14,408 nucleotides of DNA from Anaerolineae bacterium (GCA_003484265.1 DNDO01000224.1:2227-16634), one strand, 5' to 3'; positions 7,325-13,394 are shown, numbered from the stretch's first letter. Numbers and translations: made by a program. Notes: generated by a model not told the origin, from the letters alone.

Positions 7325-7329
7325 CCTCC
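7325..7329 (-). promoter_or_regulatory. Ribosome binding site that fixes the membrane-protein start
   Basis: GGAGG on the minus strand is 5 nt before ATG 7319. It argues against the in-frame ATG at 7349. Confidence 0.7.
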
Positions 7330-7349
7330 AATATATATGAGTGGTTCAA

Positions 7350-8429
7350 TTATAAATTGTGTTTATCCGATTTTCGCAAAACAGGTTCAAGAGGCAGGGC
7401 TTCAACGGTTCGTTCTTTATAACCCGTCATTGTGGCTGCCATGCACAGTGAATTATAGATCGCTTCCTCCGTCGCCTCGATCACCGACTGAAACAACGGC
7501 GACGTCAAATCGTTCGGTACCTCGGAATATGACCAATTTTTACTTCTTCGTTCCAACGTTCTGCGCACTTCCTCCGCCGTTGAAAACGCAATTCCATAAT
7601 CACCAGAGCCATTGCTCATGGATGCGCCCGTCCGCGCCATACCTGCGAGACCTCGCATGGCGAGACGTTTGAGATTCCGATCCGATAATGGTGCATCTGT
7701 CGCGATGACGATCATAATCGAACCGTCGGAGGAAGCGTCATCGAGTTCATCCTTCAAGTAATATTGACCAAGTTTTTTACCAACCGGGATTCCATCCATT
7801 TGCAGAACGCCGCCAAAATTGGATTGCACCAACGCTCCCACCGTATACCCTCCCAAGGACTTCGGCAGGACGCGCGAACTTGTGCCAATGCCTCCCTTCC
7901 ACCCAAAGCAGACTGTCCCCGTCCCCGCGCCAACGCTTCCTTCCGCGACCCTGCCTGATTCAGCTTTCTCGATTGCTTCCAACGCGGATGCCTTTGTCAC
8001 CACCCGTTTGCGGATATTGTTCAACCACCCATCGTTCGTCTCCCCCACAATTGGATTCACACTCTGCACATCTTCGTTTCCATCTTGAGAAAGAGTCCAG
8101 TCAATGAGCGCATCTGCAGCAGTTGGAACTGCCAATGTATTTGTCAATAAAATGGGAGTTTCGATTTCACCGAGTTCTTCCACTTGCGTTGACCCGATCA
8201 GTTTTCCAAAACCATTCCCGACAACGATCCCCGCAGGAACTTTACCTTGATAGATATTTCCATCGTGCGGCAGGATAGCTGTCACGCCTGTGCGGATGTC
8301 GTCCCCTTCGAACAAAGTACTATGCCCCACTTTCACCCCGCTTACATCTGTGATGGCATTCCATTTCCCTGTCGGAAGGACTCCGGGAGCGATACTCAAT
8401 TCCCGTGCACGTTTTCGAGCAAAGGCCAT
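7350..8429 (-). CDS. P1 family peptidase (DmpA/BapA-like, S58)
   Basis: A 359-residue protein of the DmpA/BapA N-terminal-nucleophile family. These are aminopeptidases or beta-peptidases that cut themselves into two chains, and the new N-terminal serine becomes the nucleophile. The cleavage motif is visible as DGSIMIVIATDAPL (235-248), giving predicted self-cleavage between G236 and S237. ITDVSGVKVGHST (26-38), GSVGAGTGT (164-172) and ALVQSNFGG (199-207) are other conserved blocks. They line the pocket and oxyanion hole in known structures. There is no signal peptide. The start codon shares one base with the rsmI stop (TAATG), so it is translationally coupled. From the family it should release N-terminal residues from short or unusual peptides, but the substrate cannot be predicted. 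The paired S10 peptidase two genes downstream suggests a peptide-turnover role. Confidence 0.92.
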   Translation of the reverse strand: MAFARKRARELSIAPGVLPTGKWNAITDVSGVKVGHSTLFEGDDIRTGVTAILPHDGNIYQGKVPAGIVVGNGFGKLIGSTQVEELGEIETPILLTNTLAVPTAADALIDWTLSQDGNEDVQSVNPIVGETNDGWLNNIRKRVVTKASALEAIEKAESGRVAEGSVGAGTGTVCFGWKGGIGTSSRVLPKSLGGYTVGALVQSNFGGVLQMDGIPVGKKLGQYYLKDELDDASSDGSIMIVIATDAPLSDRNLKRLAMRGLAGMARTGASMSNGSGDYGIAFSTAEEVRRTLERRSKNWSYSEVPNDLTSPLFQSVIEATEEAIYNSLCMAATMTGYKERTVEALPLEPVLRKSDKHNL

Positions 8430-9253
8430 TATTTATTCCGGTTGATCAAGGCGTATATGTCCTTTTTACTCCAACCACTTTGAACCGCAAGGTCTGCAGA
8501 TATATCCTTTGCCGATCTTTCATTTTGCAATTCCGATTTGATTGCTTCCAGCAACATCCCTTCCGTCCACATGTCGGTTTCATCTTTTGGCTTGCCTTCG
8601 ACCACCATCGTAAACTCTCCGCGTGCAGGTTGTGACTTGAAATATTCCACCGCCCCGCTGATCGTGCCGCGCCAATATTCTTCGTACATCTTGGTCATCT
8701 CACGCGCGACACAGATGCGCCTGTCACCCAGCACGGAAAGAATATCTTCGAGAGATTCGACAACACGATAAGGTGACTCGAGGAAGATGAGTGTGTAAGA
8801 AACGTTAGAAACTAGCCCTACAAATTTATGCCGCTCACTTGTTTTATGCGGGAGATAACCAAGGTAGAGGAATGCATCAGTGGGCAAGCCGGAAGCCGTC
8901 AAAGCGGCGAGAGGGGCTGATGGACCGGGAACAGGCACCACGTCAAAGTTTGAAGCGAGGGCGGCTTTAACCAGTTCGTAGCCGGGGTCGTTGATGGCAG
9001 GAGTCCCCGCATCCGAGACCAAAGCCACGTCGCCGCTTGCTAGTTTATCAAGGATAAAGTCCAATTTATTTATTTTGTTATGTTCAAAGTAGCTGGTGGT
9101 CTTCGTCTCGATCTCGAAATGCTTTAGCAGTTTACCCGTATGACGCGTGTCCTCCGCCGCGATGAGACTCGCTTGTTTCAATATGCGAACCGCGCGCGGT
9201 GACATGTCTTCCAGGTTGCCGATGGGGGTTGCTACGAGATAAAGTGTGCCCAT
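8429..9253 (-). CDS. rsmI: 16S rRNA (cytidine-1402-2'-O)-methyltransferase
   Basis: A 274-residue SAM-dependent enzyme of the tetrapyrrole methylase fold. Diagnostic RsmI motifs are LYLVATPIGNLEDMSPRAV (4-22), AAEDTRHTGKLL (32-43), LVSDAGTPAINDPGYELV (78-95) and PVPGPSAPLAALTASGLPTD (107-126). It methylates the 2'-hydroxyl of C1402 in the 16S rRNA P-site region, which tunes start-codon selection and decoding. The length matches the family. It is first in a five-gene minus-strand operon. There is no Shine-Dalgarno. An extended -10 (TGATACAAT) ends 6 nt before the ATG, predicting a leaderless transcript. The C-terminal helix (SGWSKKDIYALINRN) is the usual end of RsmI. Confidence 0.97.
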   Translation of the reverse strand: MGTLYLVATPIGNLEDMSPRAVRILKQASLIAAEDTRHTGKLLKHFEIETKTTSYFEHNKINKLDFILDKLASGDVALVSDAGTPAINDPGYELVKAALASNFDVVPVPGPSAPLAALTASGLPTDAFLYLGYLPHKTSERHKFVGLVSNVSYTLIFLESPYRVVESLEDILSVLGDRRICVAREMTKMYEEYWRGTISGAVEYFKSQPARGEFTMVVEGKPKDETDMWTEGMLLEAIKSELQNERSAKDISADLAVQSGWSKKDIYALINRNK

Positions 9254-9259
9254 GCGGCG

Positions 9260-9268
9260 ATTGTATCA
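9260..9268 (-). promoter_or_regulatory. Extended -10 promoter of the rsmI operon
   Basis: TGATACAAT on the minus strand (TGn plus TACAAT, 5 of 6) ends 6 nt before ATG 9253. No -35 match is visible at 16-18 bp, as is common for extended -10 promoters. Transcription should begin at the start codon. Confidence 0.55.
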
Positions 9269-9275
9269 TCCCCGA

Positions 9276-9284
9276 TGCTATAAT
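9276..9284 (+). promoter_or_regulatory. Extended -10 promoter of the HAD gene
   Basis: TGCTATAAT is a perfect TGn-TATAAT extended -10. It lies 28 nt before ATG 9313 and gives a short leader that contains the ribosome binding site GAGGAG (9302-9307). It is divergent from the rsmI promoter and only 7 bp from it. The same TGCTATAAT recurs at 13078 and 13454. Confidence 0.6.
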
Positions 9285-9301
9285 GCCTGCAAATAATTTT
9301 T

Positions 9302-9307
9302 GAGGAG
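9302..9307 (+). promoter_or_regulatory. Ribosome binding site of the HAD gene
   Basis: GAGGAG lies 5 nt before ATG 9313, the strongest Shine-Dalgarno on the plus strand here. This contrasts with the leaderless layout of the divergent rsmI gene. Confidence 0.7.
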
Positions 9308-9312
9308 CGAAC

Positions 9313-9966
9313 ATGATCGTCGTATCAGACTTGATGGGAACATTGACCACCGGCTCTCCCTTTTTGGGACTTGTCGATTGGGTAAAGCACAACCAAAGCA
9401 AACTTCAGGCGAGATTACACATTACCGCTGTCATGCCATCGTATCTTCTTGCAAAGAGCGGGTTGATCGACTGGCAAAAGTGGGGGCAAAAATTAATGAT
9501 AGACAGTCTCGGTTATATAAAGGATGCGAACGAGGAGAAAGTTCGCCACGCCTGCGAATGGGCCGTGGAGCAAGATCTATGGAAGAATCGGCGCGAAGAC
9601 GTGGTGGCGCGTTTGATAAATCATCGTGAAGAAGGAGCGCAGACGTATATCGCCAGTAGTGTTGTCGAACCGCTCATCGAACCTTTTGCAAAGCGGATCG
9701 GCGCGCAGGTGTTCGGAACACCCACCGAGATCGTAAATGGCAAGTTGAAGACCATCGGCGGACTGGTTGCAAATGAGAAGAAGATAGAAAAAGTATTAAG
9801 CCGCCTCAGTGTTGATCGCGTGGACGTTGCCTACGGCGACACTTGGATGGACATCCCGCTTTTGGAGCATGCGGAGCATCCCGTGGCCGTGTACCCCGAT
9901 GCGAAATTAAAAGCGATCGCCACTGAACGCGGATGGGAGATCATCGGCGATACGCCGAAACTTTAA
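9313..9966 (+). CDS. HAD-fold (SerB/HAD-IB-like) protein with altered motif I
   Basis: A 217-residue single-domain haloacid-dehalogenase-fold protein. Motif I is SDLMGTLTTG (5-14), with the nucleophile D6. The canonical second aspartate (DxDGT) is replaced by methionine (M8). Motif II is IASSVVEP (113-120), K157 or K160 may be the motif III lysine, and motif IV is YGDTWMDIPLLE (174-185), with D176 and D180 for Mg2+. The cap between residues 15 and 95 is helical, as in phosphoserine-phosphatase-like enzymes. Motif II to IV spacing matches HAD-IB phosphatases. Loss of the acid/base residue suggests weak or different catalysis. From memory, Chloroflexota relatives often read DLEGT at this point. 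The gene is monocistronic, with a strong promoter, ribosome binding site and terminator. The substrate is unknown. Confidence 0.85.
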   Translation: MIVVSDLMGTLTTGSPFLGLVDWVKHNQSKLQARLHITAVMPSYLLAKSGLIDWQKWGQKLMIDSLGYIKDANEEKVRHACEWAVEQDLWKNRREDVVARLINHREEGAQTYIASSVVEPLIEPFAKRIGAQVFGTPTEIVNGKLKTIGGLVANEKKIEKVLSRLSVDRVDVAYGDTWMDIPLLEHAEHPVAVYPDAKLKAIATERGWEIIGDTPKL

Positions 9967-9985
9967 AAATGTATCCAAGTTTTCA

Positions 9986-10033
9986 CATTGAATCAAAATC
10001 GGGCGCATGGTTGCGCCCGATTTTGATTCAATG
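9986..10033. terminator. Perfect bidirectional hairpin terminator
   Basis: Arms 9986-10007 and 10012-10033 are 22 bp each, perfectly complementary, with the 4-nt loop TGGT. The loop-proximal core is GC-rich (CGGGCGCA/TGCGCCCG) and is flanked by AAAA/TTTT on both strands, so it can end transcription from both the HAD gene (stop 9966) and the convergent kinase gene (stop 10038). Confidence 0.9.
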
Positions 10034-10037
10034 GATA

Positions 10038-11462
10038 TTAATTACAGCCTGTTGTGCCCGTCTTATAAATGACACACCCTGCATCTTCCTCGGGAACCAT
10101 GACACAGCACTGATTGGCTTCGTCAAAGCCTGCGCCGGGCTCACAGCGGTCGGAACTCATTGTCAGCTCGGGGAGAATTGTCGGATTACAAAATTTGATC
10201 TCAAACGAGAATAAAGGTTTTCCGGTGCAGACGACCAGGTCCTTCCCATCATTCTCACCGGCAGGCGAACATTTAAACTCTTCGGTAAGAACTTCGTAAG
10301 TCGTGCCTTTTGGAACGGCTATCGTTGTATAGGGTAGCCTGTTCACACATGCACGGTTGGTTTCTTGCAATAATTCCAGGAACGGGGGCTCCTCCGGAAG
10401 CTGACACATCGGCGCGAAAGCTAGCACTGTGTCAGTTGGAAGTGCCTCCGTGACTTGTACGGGTTCGTTGTCAGTTGGGACAATTGTCGGCTCCCCACCC
10501 TTACCGGAGAACAACGCCCTGCCCCCAATGAAAAGCACCAGCAACGCGACCAAGCCGACGACACCGCCAATCAAAACCTTATTGTTGATTCCAGGCACCG
10601 CCCTTTGGATCAGAGTGATGGTAGGCGACGATTCATCGATGTTCCCGGGATTGCCGAATGCAACCTGGTTCAACGCCCGTGCAAATTCAATAGCGCTAGA
10701 ATATCGTTGGTCGCGGTCCTTCGCAAGGACTTTCGTCATCACATCGCCCAATTCCGCAGGCATGTCACTTGCGACCATCAGGATGTTCGGCACGGGATCG
10801 GTAACATGTTTGATCGCCACACCCATGGGTGTATCTGATTTATAAGGCTGTTGTCCGGTCAGCATTTGATAGACGATCACCCCCATCCCATAGATGTCGC
10901 TACGGTGGTCAAGCCCATCGCCGGTAGCTTGTTCGGGACTCATATATGCGGGCGTGCCGATGATGCCGGACCCTGTCAAATTGGTTTGTGCCTGGGTGAA
11001 CTTGGCGATCCCAAAGTCCGAGATGAACGGGTAGGCATCATCGCTGAATAAAATGTTATCGGGTTTCAGGTCGCGGTGGATAATACCCTTGCGGTGAGCG
11101 TATGATAAAGCACCGGCAAGTCTCTCCACGATGCGGGCCGTGTCTGCAAGGTTGAATCTGCCCTTTCCAATCATATCGGATAACGAACCGCCGGGCATAT
11201 AACGCATAACAAAAAAAGGAAGTCCGTCATGTTCACCCACATCGTACACCGGCACGATGGCGGGGTGTTCCAATTGAGCGATTGTCTTTACTTCTCGTTG
11301 AAAGCGGTCAAGGAACTGCGGGTTATGAAGAAACTCCCGCGGCAAAACCTTGATGGCCACCTCGCGGTCAAAACTTGGGTCGTAGGCATGATAGACGGTT
11401 GCCATGCCCCCGCGCCCCAACTCAGATTTGATTTCGTAACGTCCGATGTTTTTGAGTTCCAT
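10038..11462 (-). CDS. PknB-like receptor Ser/Thr protein kinase with Cys-rich outer domain
   Basis: A 474-residue Hanks-type kinase. LGRGGMATVYHAYDP (15-29) is the glycine loop. K38 (VAIKVLP) and E57 form the ion pair. HRDLKPDNILF (129-139) carries catalytic D131. DFGIAKF (149-155) carries D149, and GTPAYMSPEQATG (169-181) is the activation segment and P+1 loop. A single membrane helix spans about 296-313. The external part (314-474) begins with a Thr/Pro/Glu-rich linker and ends in a domain with ten cysteines (from C353 to the CN terminus). There are none in residues 1-350. PASTA, NHL or WD40 repeats typical of other bacterial kinases are absent. It should phosphorylate cytoplasmic proteins in response to an external signal. 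No Shine-Dalgarno is present; TATACT ends 6 nt before the ATG, so the mRNA is probably leaderless. The outer domain family is not recognised. Confidence 0.95.
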   Translation of the reverse strand: MELKNIGRYEIKSELGRGGMATVYHAYDPSFDREVAIKVLPREFLHNPQFLDRFQREVKTIAQLEHPAIVPVYDVGEHDGLPFFVMRYMPGGSLSDMIGKGRFNLADTARIVERLAGALSYAHRKGIIHRDLKPDNILFSDDAYPFISDFGIAKFTQAQTNLTGSGIIGTPAYMSPEQATGDGLDHRSDIYGMGVIVYQMLTGQQPYKSDTPMGVAIKHVTDPVPNILMVASDMPAELGDVMTKVLAKDRDQRYSSAIEFARALNQVAFGNPGNIDESSPTITLIQRAVPGINNKVLIGGVVGLVALLVLFIGGRALFSGKGGEPTIVPTDNEPVQVTEALPTDTVLAFAPMCQLPEEPPFLELLQETNRACVNRLPYTTIAVPKGTTYEVLTEEFKCSPAGENDGKDLVVCTGKPLFSFEIKFCNPTILPELTMSSDRCEPGAGFDEANQCCVMVPEEDAGCVIYKTGTTGCN

Positions 11463-11468
11463 GCATCA

Positions 11469-11497
11469 AGTATAACCAGACAAGAGGTATCTGAAAA
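11469..11497 (-). promoter_or_regulatory. Predicted promoter of the kinase gene
   Basis: On the minus strand TTTTCA (11497-11492, 4 of 6) lies 17 bp before TATACT (11474-11469, 5 of 6). The -10 ends 6 nt before ATG 11462, so the start site would coincide with the start codon. Confidence 0.5.
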
Positions 11498-11532
11498 GGT
11501 GGAGTAGGAATTCAACCTTCGCCATTTCAGAT
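11489..11532. repeat. Inverted repeat between the hydrolase end and the kinase start
   Basis: ATCTGAAA (11489-11496) and TTTCAGAT (11525-11532) are perfect 8-bp arms, with AAGGT/ACCTT pairing just inside them in an offset stem. It could be a weak terminator of the hydrolase gene or an operator, since one arm overlaps the kinase -35 hexamer. There is no U-tract, so the role is open. Confidence 0.4.
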
Positions 11533-11551
11533 GTATGCGTCTGTTGACGGA

Positions 11552-12376
11552 TCAAATCTTCAGGAATTTCACAACCTGCTCGTGGATCTCCTTCGATTGA
11601 AGCGCGCCTCGATGACCCAGCCCATCTGTTTCTACTAAACTTGCATTTTTCCACACACGGGCAATTGTGCGGCTGTCCTCAATGGGCGTGACATTATCTG
11701 TAACATCGTGGAACATTAAGGCTGGGATGTTGATCTGCGGAGTCATTGATTCATTATTAATCTCATCCAATACCCCCTTCTCAAAATTATCGTAGATCAT
11801 ATCACGCAAGCCATTGATGATCTCATCCTGCAAGCCCGATAATACCTGGAAACGCGGGAGCGAATCCAGAAGCCTGTTGAAAGCGCCGAAATATACCAGT
11901 CTGGAAGGAGGCGGGAAGTTTCGTTTCGTCAATGCATAAGACGTGATCAAAGTCCCGAAGGAGTGCGCAATTACCGCGTCAAAATTCCCCTCCCTTTTCA
12001 GAACAAGATCCATGGTCGGTGCGATCTCAAGGACGTTGGTCATCATCCCACTCGATTCGCCATGTGCGGGTTGATCGTAGGCGACGACGCGATAACCAGC
12101 ATCCAATAATGGTTTCACAAAACCTGTCATCTGAGCGCGTGCGCCTCCCCACCCGTGCATAAGCAGGACGGCGGGTCCGCTTTCGCCCCAGGTTGTAACC
12201 GCGATCTCGCCTGCATCCCCTAGATTAGGTACATCATATTGGATACGGTAACTGTTCCCGATTTCGATGATCGTTTGATCAAATGATTTCACTTCATAAC
12301 GCGACGGAGTGAAAAACGCCTGATATGCCTTCTTTACGATACCTTTATATTTTGTTTTTGGTTCCGGGTTTGTCAT
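11552..12376 (-). CDS. Alpha/beta hydrolase under TetR control
   Basis: A 274-residue alpha/beta-fold hydrolase. HGWGG (74-78) is the oxyanion-hole motif. VIAHSFGT (135-142) is the nucleophile elbow with S139, where alanine replaces the first glycine of GxSxG. D227 (DVTDNVTP) and H255 (DGLGHRG) complete the triad. It is likely a cytoplasmic esterase or lipase-like enzyme, with an N-terminal extension of about 60 residues before the core. The ATG at 12376 is chosen because AAGGA (12388-12384) precedes it by 7 nt and because the earlier in-frame ATG at 12403 lies inside the palindromic operator. The gene follows the TetR gene by 53 nt in the same direction. A copy of the TetR operator lies at 12396-12411, so the regulator probably controls it directly. 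The substrate is unknown. Confidence 0.88.
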   Translation of the reverse strand: MTNPEPKTKYKGIVKKAYQAFFTPSRYEVKSFDQTIIEIGNSYRIQYDVPNLGDAGEIAVTTWGESGPAVLLMHGWGGARAQMTGFVKPLLDAGYRVVAYDQPAHGESSGMMTNVLEIAPTMDLVLKREGNFDAVIAHSFGTLITSYALTKRNFPPPSRLVYFGAFNRLLDSLPRFQVLSGLQDEIINGLRDMIYDNFEKGVLDEINNESMTPQINIPALMFHDVTDNVTPIEDSRTIARVWKNASLVETDGLGHRGALQSKEIHEQVVKFLKI

Positions 12377-12383
12377 TTTGTTT

Positions 12384-12388
12384 TCCTT
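12384..12388 (-). promoter_or_regulatory. Ribosome binding site deciding the hydrolase start
   Basis: AAGGA on the minus strand lies 7 nt before ATG 12376. If transcription starts at the nearest -10 candidate (TATTTA, 12395-12390), this site would be excluded from the mRNA, so it works mainly on read-through from the TetR gene or on a start further upstream. Confidence 0.5.
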
Positions 12389-12395
12389 ATAAATA

Positions 12396-12417
12396 CTTAC
12401 CATATAGTAAGTTTCAA
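12396..12417 (-). promoter_or_regulatory. TetR-type operator and -35 upstream of the hydrolase gene
   Basis: CTTACCATATAGTAAG (12396-12411) is a near-perfect palindrome matching 13 of 16 positions of the copy at 13018-13033. On the minus strand TTGAAA (12417-12412) abuts it as a -35. The -10 is uncertain: TATTTA (16-bp spacer) or TATAAG at 12391-12386 (20-bp spacer). A bound regulator would block the promoter. Confidence 0.65.
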
Positions 12418-12429
12418 CAGCAAAAAATT

Positions 12430-13005
12430 TTATACCAGCAAATCCACCTTTATCTGCGTAACTACATCATGGAACTTCTTCGACCCCAAGGCGCGTGCCA
12501 TCTGTAAACCGCCCTGGAGTGTGGACATGATGAGCGCGGCCTTGTTGACAGGTTCGCCGTTGAACGCTATAACGCCAGCATCCCTCCCCTCGGTCAATGT
12601 ACCCCTCAACCAATCCAGCATTTCCTTGTGCAGCAATTGCACCTCGCTCTGCAATCCTTCGGGGATCGAATTGAACTCTGCCTCCATCGACCCAACGAGA
12701 CAAACCTTGCCTTTATCCGCGCGGAAGTCGGTGTAAATTCGTAGAAACCAATCCAGTTTCTCTTCATGAGAAAGGTCTTTCACACGCGAGTTGTTGATCC
12801 ACAGTTTGAAGCGCTCCCGATACCGTTGAACGACCGCAACACCCAGGTCTTCCTTTGTTGCAAAGTGATAATGGATCGCGGCATTCTTCACACCCAATTC
12901 ATTCGCAATGTGAGCATAACTAAAACCATTGAAGCCTTTATCCTGTAACAGAGACTCAGCGAGATTTAGTATTGTCCGCTTGGAGTTCTCGATCTTGACC
13001 ATCAT
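12430..13005 (-). CDS. TetR/AcrR family transcriptional regulator
   Basis: A 191-residue regulator. The N-terminal helix-turn-helix is clear: FSYAHIANELGVKNAAIHYHF (28-48), preceded by the AESLLQDKGFNG helix and followed by the typical TKEDLG start of helix 4. The C-terminal ligand-binding domain (60-191) is helical and contains one cysteine (VCLVGSME), a position that often lies near the effector pocket. The ligand is unknown. It probably represses its own gene and the hydrolase gene, because each has the same 16-bp palindrome between or next to promoter hexamers. The start at 13005 is backed by a promoter whose -10 ends 6 nt before it (leaderless). A second ATG directly after it (13002) with GGAAG upstream is an alternative. 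Confidence 0.93.
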   Translation of the reverse strand: MMVKIENSKRTILNLAESLLQDKGFNGFSYAHIANELGVKNAAIHYHFATKEDLGVAVVQRYRERFKLWINNSRVKDLSHEEKLDWFLRIYTDFRADKGKVCLVGSMEAEFNSIPEGLQSEVQLLHKEMLDWLRGTLTEGRDAGVIAFNGEPVNKAALIMSTLQGGLQMARALGSKKFHDVVTQIKVDLLV

Positions 13006-13011
13006 GCTTCC

Positions 13012-13040
13012 ATTTTACTTACTAGTTAGTAAGCTGTCAA
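13012..13040 (-). promoter_or_regulatory. TetR gene promoter with operator in the spacer
   Basis: On the minus strand a perfect -35 TTGACA (13040-13035) is followed after 17 bp by TAAAAT (13017-13012, 5 of 6). The spacer holds the 16-bp palindrome CTTACTAGTTAGTAAG (13018-13033). This is a textbook layout for auto-repression. The -10 ends 6 nt before ATG 13005. Confidence 0.8.
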
Positions 13041-13077
13041 GGAGAATACTCCAATTACAAGGGCACCTCAAATGAAA

Positions 13078-13086
13078 TGCTATAAT
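13078..13086 (+). promoter_or_regulatory. Extended -10 promoter of the small basic protein
   Basis: TGCTATAAT is a perfect extended -10, identical to that at 9276. It is divergent from the TetR promoter. The start of transcription is expected near 13093, at or 1 nt before a mini-ORF ATG at 13094. Confidence 0.6.
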
Positions 13087-13093
13087 GATTTAC

Positions 13094-13117
13094 ATGTCTA
13101 CCACCCCTAAACGATGA
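13094..13117 (+). CDS. Possible 7-codon leader mini-ORF
   Basis: ATG TCT ACC ACC CCT AAA CGA TGA reads MSTTPKR. The -10 ends 7 nt before its ATG, the same spacing as the leaderless genes in the window. The stop runs into the AAAGGAT ribosome binding site of the TTG-started gene, whose start lies 12 nt after the stop. It could couple ribosome loading to the next gene or act as an attenuating leader. It could also be chance, since seven codons are little evidence. Confidence 0.3.
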   Translation: MSTTPKR

Positions 13118-13123
13118 AAGGAT
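13117..13123 (+). promoter_or_regulatory. Ribosome binding site for the TTG start
   Basis: AAAGGAT lies 6 nt before TTG 13130 and supports this unusual start codon; no ATG or GTG is available near it in frame. Confidence 0.6.
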
Positions 13124-13129
13124 ATCAAA

Positions 13130-13330
13130 TTGGCTAAAGTAAACTATCAATACGAAAAACGACAAAAAGAATTGGCAAAAAAGCGCAAGAAAGAGCAGAA
13201 GCAAAAGCTCAAAGAGATCAAGAAGAATAATCAGGCACCGGAAGTTCAAGGATCGGAAAACACTCCGGCTGTCCAGAACTCATCAGAAAGCGCCAAAGAG
13301 ACGCCTTCTGTTCAGTCGCAGGAAAAATAA
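13130..13330 (+). CDS. Small lysine-rich conserved-type protein, TTG start
   Basis: A 66-residue protein. Residues 1-34 are a highly basic, probably helical or coiled segment (YEKRQKELAKKRKKEQKQK). The tail is disordered in character, rich in Ser, Gln, Glu and Pro. I recall short proteins that open with a similar MAK-x-Y-x-YEKRQKEL in many bacteria, usually annotated as hypothetical. The positive charge suggests RNA, ribosome or DNA contact, but no function is known to me. The start is TTG with a good ribosome binding site. The coding frame is supported by an own promoter, a terminator at 13355 and amino-acid bias. It is monocistronic apart from the possible mini-ORF before it. Confidence 0.75.
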   Translation: MAKVNYQYEKRQKELAKKRKKEQKQKLKEIKKNNQAPEVQGSENTPAVQNSSESAKETPSVQSQEK

Positions 13331-13354
13331 ATCACCGGCAATGCATATTGGAAC

Positions 13355-13394
13355 AAAGAGACCAACACCTTCAATGGCTGGTCTTTTTGTTTTT
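13355..13394 (+). terminator. Intrinsic terminator of the small protein gene
   Basis: AAAGAGACCA (13355-13364) pairs with TGGTCTTTTT (13379-13388) through 10 bp, including one G-U, around a 14-nt loop. A second T-run follows (TTTTT, 13390-13394). Confidence 0.7.

Noticed and set aside
7320..7349. ATG at 7349 as start of the small membrane protein
   Set aside because: The added codons contain the strong GGAGG used by ATG 7319, and no binding site precedes 7349.
12377..12403. ATG at 12403 as start of the hydrolase
   Set aside because: It lies inside the palindromic operator and lacks a ribosome binding site; ATG 12376 has AAGGA at 7 nt.
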